A stretch of DNA of 64,000 bases from Pseudomonas taiwanensis (GTDB lineage Bacteria > Pseudomonadota > Gammaproteobacteria > Pseudomonadales > Pseudomonadaceae): contig NZ_QJRF01000039.1 in the NCBI RefSeq assembly GCF_013393345.1, forward strand, positions 62,001 to 126,000, read 5' to 3'. Position 1 is the first letter of the stretch. Each line of letters opens with the position of its first letter. The translations under genes and the position numbers were made by a program. Shown here in pieces: positions 35,130 to 43,890 of the stretch. The notes under the pieces were generated by a model. The model worked only from the letters and a program-made list of their open reading frames with translations. It was not told where the DNA came from and did not search any database.

Positions 35130-35687
35130 ATGCCCAGAACAACCCACAACCTGCGCCTCGCACTGGCTTGCGGCACTGCCCTGCTCAGCGGCACCGGCCA
35201 GGCCGCCCTCGAATCCCTGGATAACCAGGCCCTCAGCGAAATCAGCGGCCAGGCAGGGATCAACCTGCGCCTGGACGTCATGGCGCGCATCGACAGCATC
35301 AGCTGGAACGACGATGGCGGCAGCCTGTCCTTGCGCAATGTGCGCATCGACAACGGCTGTCTCAAGCCCGGTGACTGTCCCAACGGTGCCGGCGGCAGCT
35401 TCCCCCTGGGGGCGGCGCAGCTCGGCCTTACCCTGCCCATCTTCGGCGTCGACCAGCCGACCCTGAAAGTCGACGTGGTGAAGAACTCAACCGGTACCCA
35501 GCAACTCCGTCTGGAACTGCCCGACCTCACCACCATCAATGATCAGCTGCAGGGCAGTGGCATTCCCGCCCAGCGCATCCGCGTACGGGTCGCCGCCGAC
35601 ATGCACATCGGCGAAAGCCGGATCGGCAGCCTGGAAATTCGCGATATCACCGACCTGCGCGGCAACTTCCGAGTCTGGGGCCACTGA
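35130..35687 (+). CDS. Secreted protein of unknown function with ALSEISGQAG segment
   Basis: A 185-residue exported protein. A signal peptide ends at GTGQA. Directly after it comes ALESLDNQALSEISGQAGIN, a segment I associate with a family of Pseudomonas/Acinetobacter surface or pilus-related proteins (DUF6160-like); this assignment is tentative. The rest is predicted beta-rich, with repeated short amphipathic strands (ISWNDDGGSLSLRNVRIDNG, IGSLEIRDITDLRGNFRVWG). Two cysteines (NGCLKPGDCPNG) may pair. GGAGCGTGCC lies before the ATG. No partner gene is adjacent. Confidence 0.7.
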   Translation: MPRTTHNLRLALACGTALLSGTGQAALESLDNQALSEISGQAGINLRLDVMARIDSISWNDDGGSLSLRNVRIDNGCLKPGDCPNGAGGSFPLGAAQLGLTLPIFGVDQPTLKVDVVKNSTGTQQLRLELPDLTTINDQLQGSGIPAQRIRVRVAADMHIGESRIGSLEIRDITDLRGNFRVWGH

Positions 35688-35699
35688 CGGACCCCGGCT

Positions 35700-36317
35700 T
35701 CAGAGCGGGCCGCCGCGGCGCCGGAACCACCCGGTGAGGGACAGCCGCTCGCGGTTCGCCGGCAGGACCTCGTGGGGCACATCAGCGGACAGGAACACCA
35801 CCAGGCTGCCGCCCTCGGGCAGCACATCCCGTTCCCCATGCGCCAGGTACAGGCGCAGTTCACCGCCCTGCTCCGGCTGCCAGTCGGCGTTCAGATAGGC
35901 CACCACCGACACGGCGCGGCGGTCATCGTCGCGAAAACGGTCCAGGTGCTTCTGGTAGAAGGCGCCGGGCGGATAGCAGGCGAAGTGGCATTCGAAGTCT
36001 TCCAGGCCCAGGTAGAGCTCGCGATTGAGCAGCTGGCGCAACTCGTCCATCAGGGCCAGATAGGCATCGCTGGCGGCCGCCTGACCGGGCTCCAGCCACT
36101 GGATACGATCGCCGCGCACCCCTTCGCGAACCTGCTGCCCGTCTCCACGGCCGATGGACGCAGGCGCGAGCGCGCCCGCTGCTTCGCGGGCGCGGCATTC
36201 ATCGGCCAGGGCACGGGTCAGGTCGGCAGGCAGCATCAGGCACTGGTGGGACCAGCCCTGGCTGGCCAGGTCGTCGGCGATCGGGGTGAGCACGAGTTGT
36301 TCTGCGGGTAGCGACAT
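35700..36317 (-). CDS. 2-oxoglutarate/Fe(II)-dependent oxygenase (PKHD/prolyl 4-hydroxylase type)
   Basis: A 205-residue oxygenase. The iron ligands are in QKHLDRFRDDDRRAVSVVAY (His and Asp) and SADVPHEVLPANRERLSLTG (second His, and the Arg that binds 2-oxoglutarate). The double-stranded beta-helix core is preceded by FECHFACYPPGAFY. It probably hydroxylates a protein or small substrate; the target is unknown. Converges on the secreted-protein gene upstream with a 12-bp gap. Confidence 0.88.
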   Translation of the reverse strand: MSLPAEQLVLTPIADDLASQGWSHQCLMLPADLTRALADECRAREAAGALAPASIGRGDGQQVREGVRGDRIQWLEPGQAAASDAYLALMDELRQLLNRELYLGLEDFECHFACYPPGAFYQKHLDRFRDDDRRAVSVVAYLNADWQPEQGGELRLYLAHGERDVLPEGGSLVVFLSADVPHEVLPANRERLSLTGWFRRRGGPL

Positions 36318-36523
36318 GATCCCGGAATTCTACCAGCGAGCAGGAAATTACCTACATGCACTGATGAAGATTCCGACACCTCGACAATAAAGCCCGAGTC
36401 CGCTGAGAATAGCCGCACGCTCAGCCCCGCAACGCCCACCCGCCGCCACCGCCTTGCCCGCCGAACCGATGCCGTACGCGTGGGTCCGATACGAACAGCG
36501 GACTGCGTCATCAAGGAGACTCC

Positions 36524-37279
36524 ATGCGCCTGCTCTTCGCCGTCACCCTCCTCCTCTTCGGTTTGCCCGCCCTGGCCGACGACCACGCCAGCCTCTACCA
36601 GGTGGCCGGCTGGCCGGAGCAGCGCGCGCATTTCAACGATGCCCTGACCGCAGCCCAGCAGCGTTACCAGAAGACGTTGCCGCCAGCGGTCTACCAGGCA
36701 CTTGTGGAAAACAGCAACCGGCGCTTCCAGCCCCAGGCCATCGACCAGCGCGCCCAGGTTGCGCTGCGGAACCAGCTACAGGACCCGCGTCCGGCACTGG
36801 CCTTCTTCCAGTCAACGCTGGGCAAGAAAATCATCGCTGCGGAAACCCTGGCCACTCGCCGCGACCAACTGGCGATGCACGCCAACGGCCTGCCACGCAT
36901 CGAAGCCGAAGCCACCCGCCGCCTGCTGATCGGCCACCTGGCGCAAGCCCTGCCAGCGCGCGAAGCTGGCGCGGAAGTCAGCCTGGCCCTGGCTGGCGTC
37001 GCGGCCGACAGCCTGAGCCAGATGCTCCCCGGCCTGCTCGGTGGCGGCCAGGCGCAAGGCATGATCGATGGCCAGCGCCAGCGCCTGATGGAACAGATCG
37101 GCAACGACCTGGATAACACCCTGCTCTACGTCTATCGCGGCCTCTCCGACCCGGAGCTGGAAGAGTTCGTCACCTTTGCCGAATCCACCGACGGCAAGGC
37201 CTACTACCAGGCCGCCCTGGCTGCCGTACGCGCCGGCCTCGCCGTAGGCCAGGACGCCTCGGCCCAGCAGGGGCTCTGA
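36524..37279 (+). CDS. DUF2059 domain-containing exported protein
   Basis: A 251-residue protein with a signal peptide (LLFAVTLLLFGLPALA). The mature part is helical. The DUF2059-like C-terminal motif is YVYRGLSDPELEEFVTFAES followed by GKAYYQAALAAVRAGL. Function of the family is unknown. AAGGAGACTCC precedes the ATG. It is a single-gene unit between the oxygenase (divergent) and a convergent lipase-like gene. Confidence 0.85.
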   Translation: MRLLFAVTLLLFGLPALADDHASLYQVAGWPEQRAHFNDALTAAQQRYQKTLPPAVYQALVENSNRRFQPQAIDQRAQVALRNQLQDPRPALAFFQSTLGKKIIAAETLATRRDQLAMHANGLPRIEAEATRRLLIGHLAQALPAREAGAEVSLALAGVAADSLSQMLPGLLGGGQAQGMIDGQRQRLMEQIGNDLDNTLLYVYRGLSDPELEEFVTFAESTDGKAYYQAALAAVRAGLAVGQDASAQQGL

Positions 37280-37312
37280 ACCACCTCGCAGAGTGAGCGC
37301 CGCGTAGAGCCT

Positions 37313-37345
37313 GCGATACCCAGCGAAAGACAGCATGGGTATCGC
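37313..37345. repeat. Intergenic hairpin between convergent genes
   Basis: Inverted repeat GCGATACCCA and TGGGTATCGC with a 13-base loop, followed by CTCCGCTCGCGGAGCGCCGC. It resembles dispersed TGGGTATCGC repeats known in Pseudomonas and may end both flanking transcripts. Confidence 0.6.
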
Positions 37346-37390
37346 TCCGCTCGCGGAGCGCCGCCCGACCCATCCTACGTGGCTGCGGCG

Positions 37391-38332
37391 TCAGCCCAGG
37401 CGCTCGCGCAAGAAGCCAAAGTACCGCTCCCGATAGGCCGGCGCCTCATTCACCAGATGATGCCCGGCCCCTTCCAGCATCAGCACGTCCGGCTGATCGA
37501 ACTTCTCCGCCAGCACCCTGAGGTTGTGCCGCCAGTCCACCGTCATGTCGCCGTCGCCCTGGATCACCAGCGGTCGGCGCGAACTGCGCTGCGCCCGCTC
37601 GATGCGCGGCACCCAACGCGCCAGCGCACCAACCCAGGCGGTGGGCAGGGTCTGCGGCTGCAGCGGGTCCTTGTGGTGGACGAACTCGATGAACTCGGCA
37701 TCGCTGGAGTTGACGCTGAAGCGCCGTGGAATGCTTTCGACGAAGTGCCGCATCAACTGGTAGCTGAACTTCGACCAACCCCAGGCGCGCGGCCGCACCA
37801 GCGGCGCGAATAACAGGGTCTCGCCCAGTTCGGGGCGCGGCGTGCCGGTCAGCAGATAGTCCAGCAGGATGCCACCACCGGTGCTCTGCCCGGCCAGATG
37901 CCAGGGCTGCGGCAAGTCCAGCGCCGCCGCCTCGCCCAGCAAGGCCTGGAGGGTGGCCTGATACTCGGCGAAATCACCGATGCTGGCCCGCGTTCCGCTG
38001 GACAACCCATGGCCGGGCAGGTCGCAGGCGATCACCGCGAAGCCCATGCCCAGCGCCCACTCCACCAGGTGGCCATAAAGGCCCATGTGGTCGTAGTAGC
38101 CGTGCAGCATCACCAGGCTGGCGCGCGGTTCGGGCGGCAGCCAGAGCTGGGTCACCAGTGAATACCCGGCCGCCTCGACGCAGCCCAGACGTGCCTGAAC
38201 GCCAGGATGGCGCGCGGCGAAGTCCAGCCGGTAGAAGGTCCGATAGGTCTGGGCCTGACGCAGGTCAGCAGCGCCTGCGGCCAAGGGTCGCAACAACGGG
38301 CGCAGGAGATCGGGCTGGAACGGGTCTGGCAT
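37391..38332 (-). CDS. Alpha/beta hydrolase, monoacylglycerol lipase-like
   Basis: A 313-residue hydrolase. The oxyanion region is VMLHGYYDHMGLYGHL, the nucleophile elbow is LAGQSTGGGILLDYL, the acid is probably in IQGDGDMTVDW, and the catalytic His is in EGAGHHLVNEAP. The overall pattern is that of Hydrolase_4/monoglyceride lipases. There is no signal peptide, so it is cytoplasmic. The substrate is unknown. It is divergent from the DUF6436-like gene. Confidence 0.88.
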   Translation of the reverse strand: MPDPFQPDLLRPLLRPLAAGAADLRQAQTYRTFYRLDFAARHPGVQARLGCVEAAGYSLVTQLWLPPEPRASLVMLHGYYDHMGLYGHLVEWALGMGFAVIACDLPGHGLSSGTRASIGDFAEYQATLQALLGEAAALDLPQPWHLAGQSTGGGILLDYLLTGTPRPELGETLLFAPLVRPRAWGWSKFSYQLMRHFVESIPRRFSVNSSDAEFIEFVHHKDPLQPQTLPTAWVGALARWVPRIERAQRSSRRPLVIQGDGDMTVDWRHNLRVLAEKFDQPDVLMLEGAGHHLVNEAPAYRERYFGFLRERLG

Positions 38333-38452
38333 CGGGCTTTCCTGGAGGAGGTAAATCTGTCCACAGGACCGTACGGGGTCCTGGCCGGCTGCCGATATTC
38401 TGCTGCCCGGCGCAACGTGGCAAGCTACGCGCCCCCGCACAGGCCCTTGATC

Positions 38453-39028
38453 ATGCGTGCACTCAACCCCAAGACCCTGATTACCAGCCTCGCCCTTCTC
38501 GCCTGCGTCGGCGCCATCCTGCTGGCCCTGCGCTGGTACGAGTCGCGCTATGTGCGCCCCTTCAATAGCCAGGCGACGGTGTTCTCCGGCGAACAGCTGC
38601 GCCTGCCAGCCGAACTGGCCGGCCCGGGCCCCATCCGCCTGGTGCACTTCTGGGACCCGGCCTGCCCCTGCAACGCCGGCAACCAGCAGCACCTTGCGGA
38701 ATTGATCCAGCGCTTCGCGCCCCAGGGCGTGACCTTCCACGCGGTGCAGAAGCCCGGTAGCAAAGGCCAGCTTCCCCCAGGCCTGGAAGCCCTGCAGCCG
38801 CTGGCCACGATGCCCGGCTCCGAGCAGTTGCCGGCGGTGCCCGCGGTGGGCATCTGGGACCGCGACGGCCGCCTGGCCTACTTCGGCCCCTATAGCGAAG
38901 GGGCGGTGTGCAACTCGGCCAACAGCTTCATCGAGCCGATTCTCGAAGCCTTGATCGACAACCGCCCGGTCAGTGCCAGCAGCACCCTGGCGGCAGGCTG
39001 CTTCTGCGCCTGGCGCGAGCCGACCTAA
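38453..39028 (+). CDS. Membrane-anchored thioredoxin-fold protein with CxC motif (DUF6436-like)
   Basis: A 191-residue protein. An N-terminal membrane anchor (LITSLALLACVGAILLALRW) is followed by a periplasmic thioredoxin-like domain: IRLVHFWDPACPCNAGNQQH, then VPAVGIWDRDGRLAYFGPYS. The active-site position reads CPC instead of CxxC. There is a lone Cys in GAVCNS and a second CxC (AGCFCAW) near the C-terminus. It could be a redox or metal-handling protein. Its stop overlaps the convergent AraC-type gene by four bases. Confidence 0.78.
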   Translation: MRALNPKTLITSLALLACVGAILLALRWYESRYVRPFNSQATVFSGEQLRLPAELAGPGPIRLVHFWDPACPCNAGNQQHLAELIQRFAPQGVTFHAVQKPGSKGQLPPGLEALQPLATMPGSEQLPAVPAVGIWDRDGRLAYFGPYSEGAVCNSANSFIEPILEALIDNRPVSASSTLAAGCFCAWREPT

Positions 39029-40065
39029 CCGACTCCGATACGCGCCCGCCAGGCCTCCGGCGGCATTCCGTACCAACGGCGAAAGGCCCGGTAGAAGGGC
39101 GACAGCTCCGAGAACCCGCAATCCCGAGCGACCTCGCGCATGGTTCGGCCCTCCTGCAACAGTTCGATGGCGCGCGCCTGCTGCACCGACTCACGTATCC
39201 GCCGCAGGTTGCTGCCCTGGTCGGCCAGCGCCCGCTGCAAGCCGCCAGCGCTGAAGCCCAGTTCCGCCGCGCAGGCTTCCAGCGAGCATTCCGCCTTGCC
39301 CAGGCGAACACCCAGCAGGTAGCGCAGCCGATTCAGCAGGTCGTTGCCCACCAAGGCGTCCATTTGTGCCTCGGCGTGCTGCCAGAGCAGCTGGTGCAGC
39401 TCCGGATTGGCGGTGCGCGACGGACGCTTCAGCAGGGCCGCCGGGAACAGCAGGGCGTCATGCTCACGGCCGAAAACAGGCAGCAGGCCGAACAGCCGTT
39501 GGTGCTCGCTCACCCGCGCCGGGCGGGCATGGCGGAACTGCACGCCATCCAGGCGGAATTCGCCATCGGTGATGAAACCCAGCAGCTTGGTGAAGAGCAG
39601 TGCCAGGCATTCCATCTGCTGGCGCAGGGAAGAGAAGCCCAGGTAGTTGAGGTCGATCACCAGGCGTGCCACCGCGCCGTCCACGTGCAGCTGGGCAACG
39701 AAGCCGCCAGACAGGATGTGCTGGAAGCGCAGGAAACTCGCCAACGCCTCGCCCAGGTCACGGCTGGCCAGCAGCAGATAGCCCACCACGTCGAGCAAGC
39801 GCGGCTTCATGACCTCACCCAGATGCAGTCCGATATCGGGGTCGCCGACCAACGAGTCGGCGGCCAGCCAGAACTGCGGCGCATCGTCGTGACGCAGGCG
39901 ACCGTCCACCGGCGGCGGTCCCGGGCGACGGTGCTGGTTGACGCCGAGGTAGACCCGCCCCGGATTGAGACCCAGCTCGGCCAGCGCTTCATAGAGCAGG
40001 CGACGCAAGGTGGCCGAATGAGTCAGCGGGGCGAAGCTGGAGGTATCGGGGTCAACGGTGGACAT
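39025..40065 (-). CDS. AraC family transcriptional regulator adjacent to hacB
   Basis: A 346-residue regulator. The N-terminal ~200 residues form an arabinose-binding-type domain (LVGDPDIGLHLGEVMKPRLL). The C-terminal HTH domain contains SLEACAAELGFSAGGLQRAL and MREVARDCGFSELSPFYRAF, ending FRRWYGMPPEAWR. It is divergent from the acylase gene with 111 bp between starts, where a TTGACCAAA inverted repeat lies. This arrangement suggests it controls hacB, itself or both. The inducer is unknown. Confidence 0.9.
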   Translation of the reverse strand: MSTVDPDTSSFAPLTHSATLRRLLYEALAELGLNPGRVYLGVNQHRRPGPPPVDGRLRHDDAPQFWLAADSLVGDPDIGLHLGEVMKPRLLDVVGYLLLASRDLGEALASFLRFQHILSGGFVAQLHVDGAVARLVIDLNYLGFSSLRQQMECLALLFTKLLGFITDGEFRLDGVQFRHARPARVSEHQRLFGLLPVFGREHDALLFPAALLKRPSRTANPELHQLLWQHAEAQMDALVGNDLLNRLRYLLGVRLGKAECSLEACAAELGFSAGGLQRALADQGSNLRRIRESVQQARAIELLQEGRTMREVARDCGFSELSPFYRAFRRWYGMPPEAWRARIGVG

Positions 40066-40080
40066 GGCGGCTCCTCGAAA

Positions 40081-40117
40081 TTGACCAAAGACTTTCAGTT
40101 CGCGCGTATTTGGTCAA
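40081..40117. promoter_or_regulatory. Inverted repeat operator candidate between the AraC regulator and hacB
   Basis: Perfect 9-bp arms TTGACCAAA (40081-40089) and TTTGGTCAA (40109-40117), 28 bp apart start to start, i.e. about 2.7 helical turns. They lie inside the 111-bp divergent gap. Each TTGACC/GGTCAA could also overlap a -35 element for one of the two genes. Confidence 0.6.
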
Positions 40118-40176
40118 TGCCCGCCAATTCAGCCTTGGGGAGAATGCCGCGACCAAAACAACAAGGAATTTCGTGC

Positions 40177-42558
40177 ATGAAACGCACCCTGACTGTCCTG
40201 GCCGTGGTCATCGCGGCGGCCGCTGGCGGCGCCACCTGGTATAGCGAGAGCAAGAAGCCCGTGCGCGACGGCGAGCTTGCCATGGCCCACCTCCAGGCGC
40301 CGGTGACCGTGCGCTACGACGAGCGCGGCGTACCCCATATCCAGGCCGCCAACGAAGCCGACATGTACCGCGCGCTGGGCTTCGTCCATGCCCAGGACCG
40401 CCTGTTCCAGATGGAAATGCTGCGCCGCCTCGCCCGTGGCGAACTGGCCGAAATCCTCGGCGCCCGCCTGGTGGACACCGACCGCCTGTTCCGCACCCTG
40501 GGGATTCGCGCCCACGCCGACGCGTACGCCACCAAGATGGACAAGGACAGTCCGGCCACCAAGGCCCTGCAGGCCTACCTCGACGGCATCAACCAGTACC
40601 AGGACAGCCGCCCGGCGCCGGTGGAATTCGACCTGCTGGGCATCGAGAAACGCCCCTTCACTATCGCCGACACCCTCTCGGTCGCCGGCTACATGGCCTA
40701 CAGCTTCGCCGCCGCCTTCCGAACCGAGCCGGCCATCACCTATGTGCGTGACGAACTGGGCGCCGACTATCTGAAGGCCTTCGATCTCGACTGGCACCCC
40801 GACGGCGTGATTGGCCAACCGCTTGCCCAGGGCGACTGGCAGGACCTCAACCGCCTCGCGCAGCTCAGCCAGCAAGCCCTGGTCGAAGCCGGCCTGCCGC
40901 AGTTCGAGGGCAGCAATGCCTGGGCGGTGTCCGGCACCCACACCGCCAGCGGCAAGCCGCTGCTGGCTGGCGACCCGCATATCCGCTTCGCCGTGCCGGC
41001 GGTGTGGTACGAGGCGCAGCTGAGCTACCCGGGCTTCGAGCTCTATGGCCACCACCAGGCGCTGAACCCGGTTGCCTCCCTGGGGCACAACCGGCAGTTC
41101 GCCTGGAGCCTGACCATGTTCCAGAACGACGATCTCGACCTGATCGCCGAGAAGAGCAACCCGGACAACCCGAACCAGGTCTGGTACCAAGGCCAGTGGG
41201 TGAATCTGGAAAGCCGCGAGGAAACCATCCAGGTCAAGGATGGCGAGCCGGTGAAACTGACGCTGCGCCGCTCGCCCCATGGCCCGATCATCAACGACGC
41301 GCTGGGCGCGGCGGCCGGCAAGACGCCGATCGCCATGTGGTGGGCCTTCCTGGAAACCGAGAACCCGATCCTCGACGCCTTCTACCAGCTCAACCGCGCC
41401 GACAGCCTGGACAAGGCCCGTGCCGCCGCCGAGAAGATTCACTCGCCCGGCCTCAACGTCATCTGGGCCAACGCCGGCGGTGACATCGGCTGGTGGGCGT
41501 CGGCCAAACTGCCGCAACGCCCGGACGGGGTGAATCCCTACTTCATCCTCGACGGCAGTACAGGCGATGCCGACAAGCCCGGTTACCTGCCCTTCAGTGC
41601 CAACCCCCACGAAGAGAACCCGGAGCGCGGCTTCATCGTTTCGGCCAACTACCAACCGCTGTCGCCGACTGGCGTGGCCATTCCGGGCTACTACAACCTG
41701 CCGGATCGCGGCGTGCGCCTGAACCAGCGCCTGGCCGAGCCGGGCGTGAAGTGGGACGTGCAGAACAGCCAGGCACTGCAACTGGATACCGCCACCGGCT
41801 ATGGCCCGCGCCTGCTCGCGCCCATCCTCGACGACCTGCGCGCGGCCGCCAGCGATGATGCTGAGCGCGCTCTGGTGGAGCAGCTCGCCAACTGGCAAGG
41901 CGACCACCCGCTGGAGTCCACCGCCGCCACCCTGTTCAACCAGCTCACCTACGAACTGGCCAACGCGATGATGCGCGACGAGCTGGGCGATGCCTTCTTC
42001 GACAGCCTGCTGCAAACGCGCATCCTCGACTCCGCTCTGCCGCGCCTGGCCAGCGACCCGGCCTCGCCCTGGTGGGACAAGCGCGATACGCCGCAGAAGG
42101 AAAGCCGCGCGGAGGTGGTCAAGGCCGCCTGGCAGGCCAGCCTGGCGCACTTGAAGAAGACCCTGGGTGAGGACAGCTCGAAATGGCAATGGGGCAAGGG
42201 CCACACCCTGACCCACGCCCATCCGCTGGGCCAGCAGAAGCCGCTGAACCTGCTGTTCAACGTCGGTCCCTTCGCCGCACCGGGTGGCCACGAGGTGCCC
42301 AACAACCTGTCCCACCGCGTCGGTCCGGCGCCCTGGGAAGTGTTCCACGGCCCCTCCACGCGCCGCCTGGTGGACATGGCCGACGCCGAACATGCCCTGG
42401 GCATCAACCCGGTGGGCCAGAGCGGTGTGCCCTTCGACCGTCACTACAAGGACCAGGCCGAGCGGTACATGCGCGGTGAGTACGTGCCGATGCACTTCGC
42501 CGAGGATGAGGTGAAGGCGAATAGCCAGGAGACGTTGGTATTGAAACCGGGCGACTGA
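40177..42558 (+). CDS. hacB: HacB-like acyl-homoserine lactone acylase (penicillin amidase family)
   Basis: A 793-residue Ntn-hydrolase precursor. A signal peptide or anchor (TLTVLAVVIAAAAGGATW) sends it to the periplasm. The alpha chain ends at Gly245 and the catalytic Ser246 opens the beta chain at GSNAWAVSGTHT. Other family landmarks are GVPHIQAANEADMYRALGFV with HAQDRLFQMEMLRR, and GDPHIRFAVPAVWYE. PAO1 PA0305 (HacB) degrades acyl-homoserine lactones and may therefore quench quorum sensing. Start chosen at ATGAAACGC, with AAGGAA about 10 bases upstream. Divergent from an AraC-type regulator. Confidence 0.92.
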   Translation: MKRTLTVLAVVIAAAAGGATWYSESKKPVRDGELAMAHLQAPVTVRYDERGVPHIQAANEADMYRALGFVHAQDRLFQMEMLRRLARGELAEILGARLVDTDRLFRTLGIRAHADAYATKMDKDSPATKALQAYLDGINQYQDSRPAPVEFDLLGIEKRPFTIADTLSVAGYMAYSFAAAFRTEPAITYVRDELGADYLKAFDLDWHPDGVIGQPLAQGDWQDLNRLAQLSQQALVEAGLPQFEGSNAWAVSGTHTASGKPLLAGDPHIRFAVPAVWYEAQLSYPGFELYGHHQALNPVASLGHNRQFAWSLTMFQNDDLDLIAEKSNPDNPNQVWYQGQWVNLESREETIQVKDGEPVKLTLRRSPHGPIINDALGAAAGKTPIAMWWAFLETENPILDAFYQLNRADSLDKARAAAEKIHSPGLNVIWANAGGDIGWWASAKLPQRPDGVNPYFILDGSTGDADKPGYLPFSANPHEENPERGFIVSANYQPLSPTGVAIPGYYNLPDRGVRLNQRLAEPGVKWDVQNSQALQLDTATGYGPRLLAPILDDLRAAASDDAERALVEQLANWQGDHPLESTAATLFNQLTYELANAMMRDELGDAFFDSLLQTRILDSALPRLASDPASPWWDKRDTPQKESRAEVVKAAWQASLAHLKKTLGEDSSKWQWGKGHTLTHAHPLGQQKPLNLLFNVGPFAAPGGHEVPNNLSHRVGPAPWEVFHGPSTRRLVDMADAEHALGINPVGQSGVPFDRHYKDQAERYMRGEYVPMHFAEDEVKANSQETLVLKPGD

Positions 42559-42570
42559 GGCCCTCTCCCC

Positions 42571-42656
42571 CGCCCCCTCTCCCTGAAGGGAGAGGGGTGA
42601 CTCAGGACCGGCCGCCCTGCGCGGAATGCCCCCTCTCCATGAGGGAGAGGGCTGGG
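42571..42656. repeat. CCCTCTCC/GGAGAGGG hairpin repeats
   Basis: Two hairpins: CCCCTCTCCCT-GA-AGGGAGAGGGG (42574-42597) and CCCTCTCC with GGAGAGGG (42631-42651). A similar unit lies at 57870-57910. They occupy the gap between convergent hacB and the transsulfuration gene and may act as transcript ends. Confidence 0.7.
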
Positions 42657-42705
42657 GTGAGGGGGAAAAGCCCCACGACGTTGCCCCGTCTGAGCATTGA
42701 CGCCC

Positions 42706-43890
42706 TCAAACCCTCCCCAACGCCTGCCCCAGGTCCGCGCGCAGGTCTTCCACGTCCTCCACCCCCACCGACAACCGCACCAGCGAATCGCCAATGCCCA
42801 GCTCCGCGCGAATCTCCGCCGGGATGCTGGCATGGGTCATGATCGCCGGGTGCTCGATCAGGCTCTCCACGCCCCCCAGGCTTTCGGCCAGGGTGAAGAT
42901 GCGCACCGCTTCGAGGAATCGCCGGGTGCCCGCCAGGTCGGCCCGCAGGTCGAGGGAGATCATGCCACCGTAACCCTGCATCTGCCGCCGCGCCAGGGCG
43001 TGCTGGGGATGGGATTGCAGGCCGGGGTAGTAGACCCGTGCCACCTGCGGCTGCTGCTCCAGCCAGTAGGCCAGTTCCTGGGCGTTGTGGCAGTGGCGCT
43101 CCATGCGCAGGGCGAGCGTCTTCACTCCGCGCAGGGTGAGGAAGGCGTCGAAGGGCCCGGCGATGGCACCCACGGCGTTCTGCAGGAAACCCAGGCGCTC
43201 GCGCAACGGGTCGCAGCGGCTGTCGCTGGAAGCGATGGCGATGCCGCCGATCACATCGGAGTGGCCATTCAGGTACTTGGTGGTGGAATGCACCACCAGG
43301 TCGAAGCCGAGTTCCAGGGGCCGCTGCACCCAGGGACTGGCGAAGGTGTTGTCCGCCACCAGGATGATGTCCCGGCCCTGGCACAGTTCCGCGATGGCTT
43401 CGAGGTCGGCCAGGCGCAATAGCGGGTTGCTCGGGGTTTCCACCCAAAGCATGCGGGTGTCGTCCTGGATCGCGGCACGAATTGCGCCGATGTCACTGAA
43501 GTCGACGAAGCTGAAGCGATGCCCGGCGCTGACCCGGCGTACCCGCTCGAACAGGCGGAAGGTGCCGCCGTAGAGATCGTTGCTGGCGACGATGTGCGAG
43601 CCGCTGTCGAGCAACTCCAGCACCGTGGAGATCGCCGCCAGGCCGGAGGCGAAGGCAAAGGCCTGGGCACCGCCCTCGAGGTCCGCGACGCAGCGTTCCA
43701 GCGCCCAGCGGGTGGGGTTGTGGGAGCGGCCGTAGTCCAGCCCCTTGTGCACGCCGGGGCTTTGCTGGGCATAGGTGGAGTTGGCGTAGATCGGCGGCAT
43801 GATCGCGCCGGTGGAGGGATCGGGCGCCTGGCCGGCGTGGATCACACGGGTGGCGAAGGCGCGCGCTTCGGCGTCTTCCTGCTGGCTCAT
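42706..43890 (-). CDS. Cystathionine gamma-synthase/lyase-type PLP enzyme
   Basis: A 394-residue PLP enzyme of the Cys/Met metabolism family. The PLP lysine is in VVHSTTKYLNGHSDVIGG. Other landmarks are YANSTYAQQSPGVHKGLDYGR, LEGGAQAFAFASGLAAI and the C-terminal SLGGVESLIEHPAIMTH. Sequence alone does not separate gamma-synthase from gamma-lyase. Immediate coupling to cystathionine beta-synthase (four-base overlap) favours gamma-lyase, i.e. reverse transsulfuration from homocysteine to cysteine. PAO1 PA0400 is the counterpart. Confidence 0.92.
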   Translation of the reverse strand: MSQQEDAEARAFATRVIHAGQAPDPSTGAIMPPIYANSTYAQQSPGVHKGLDYGRSHNPTRWALERCVADLEGGAQAFAFASGLAAISTVLELLDSGSHIVASNDLYGGTFRLFERVRRVSAGHRFSFVDFSDIGAIRAAIQDDTRMLWVETPSNPLLRLADLEAIAELCQGRDIILVADNTFASPWVQRPLELGFDLVVHSTTKYLNGHSDVIGGIAIASSDSRCDPLRERLGFLQNAVGAIAGPFDAFLTLRGVKTLALRMERHCHNAQELAYWLEQQPQVARVYYPGLQSHPQHALARRQMQGYGGMISLDLRADLAGTRRFLEAVRIFTLAESLGGVESLIEHPAIMTHASIPAEIRAELGIGDSLVRLSVGVEDVEDLRADLGQALGRV

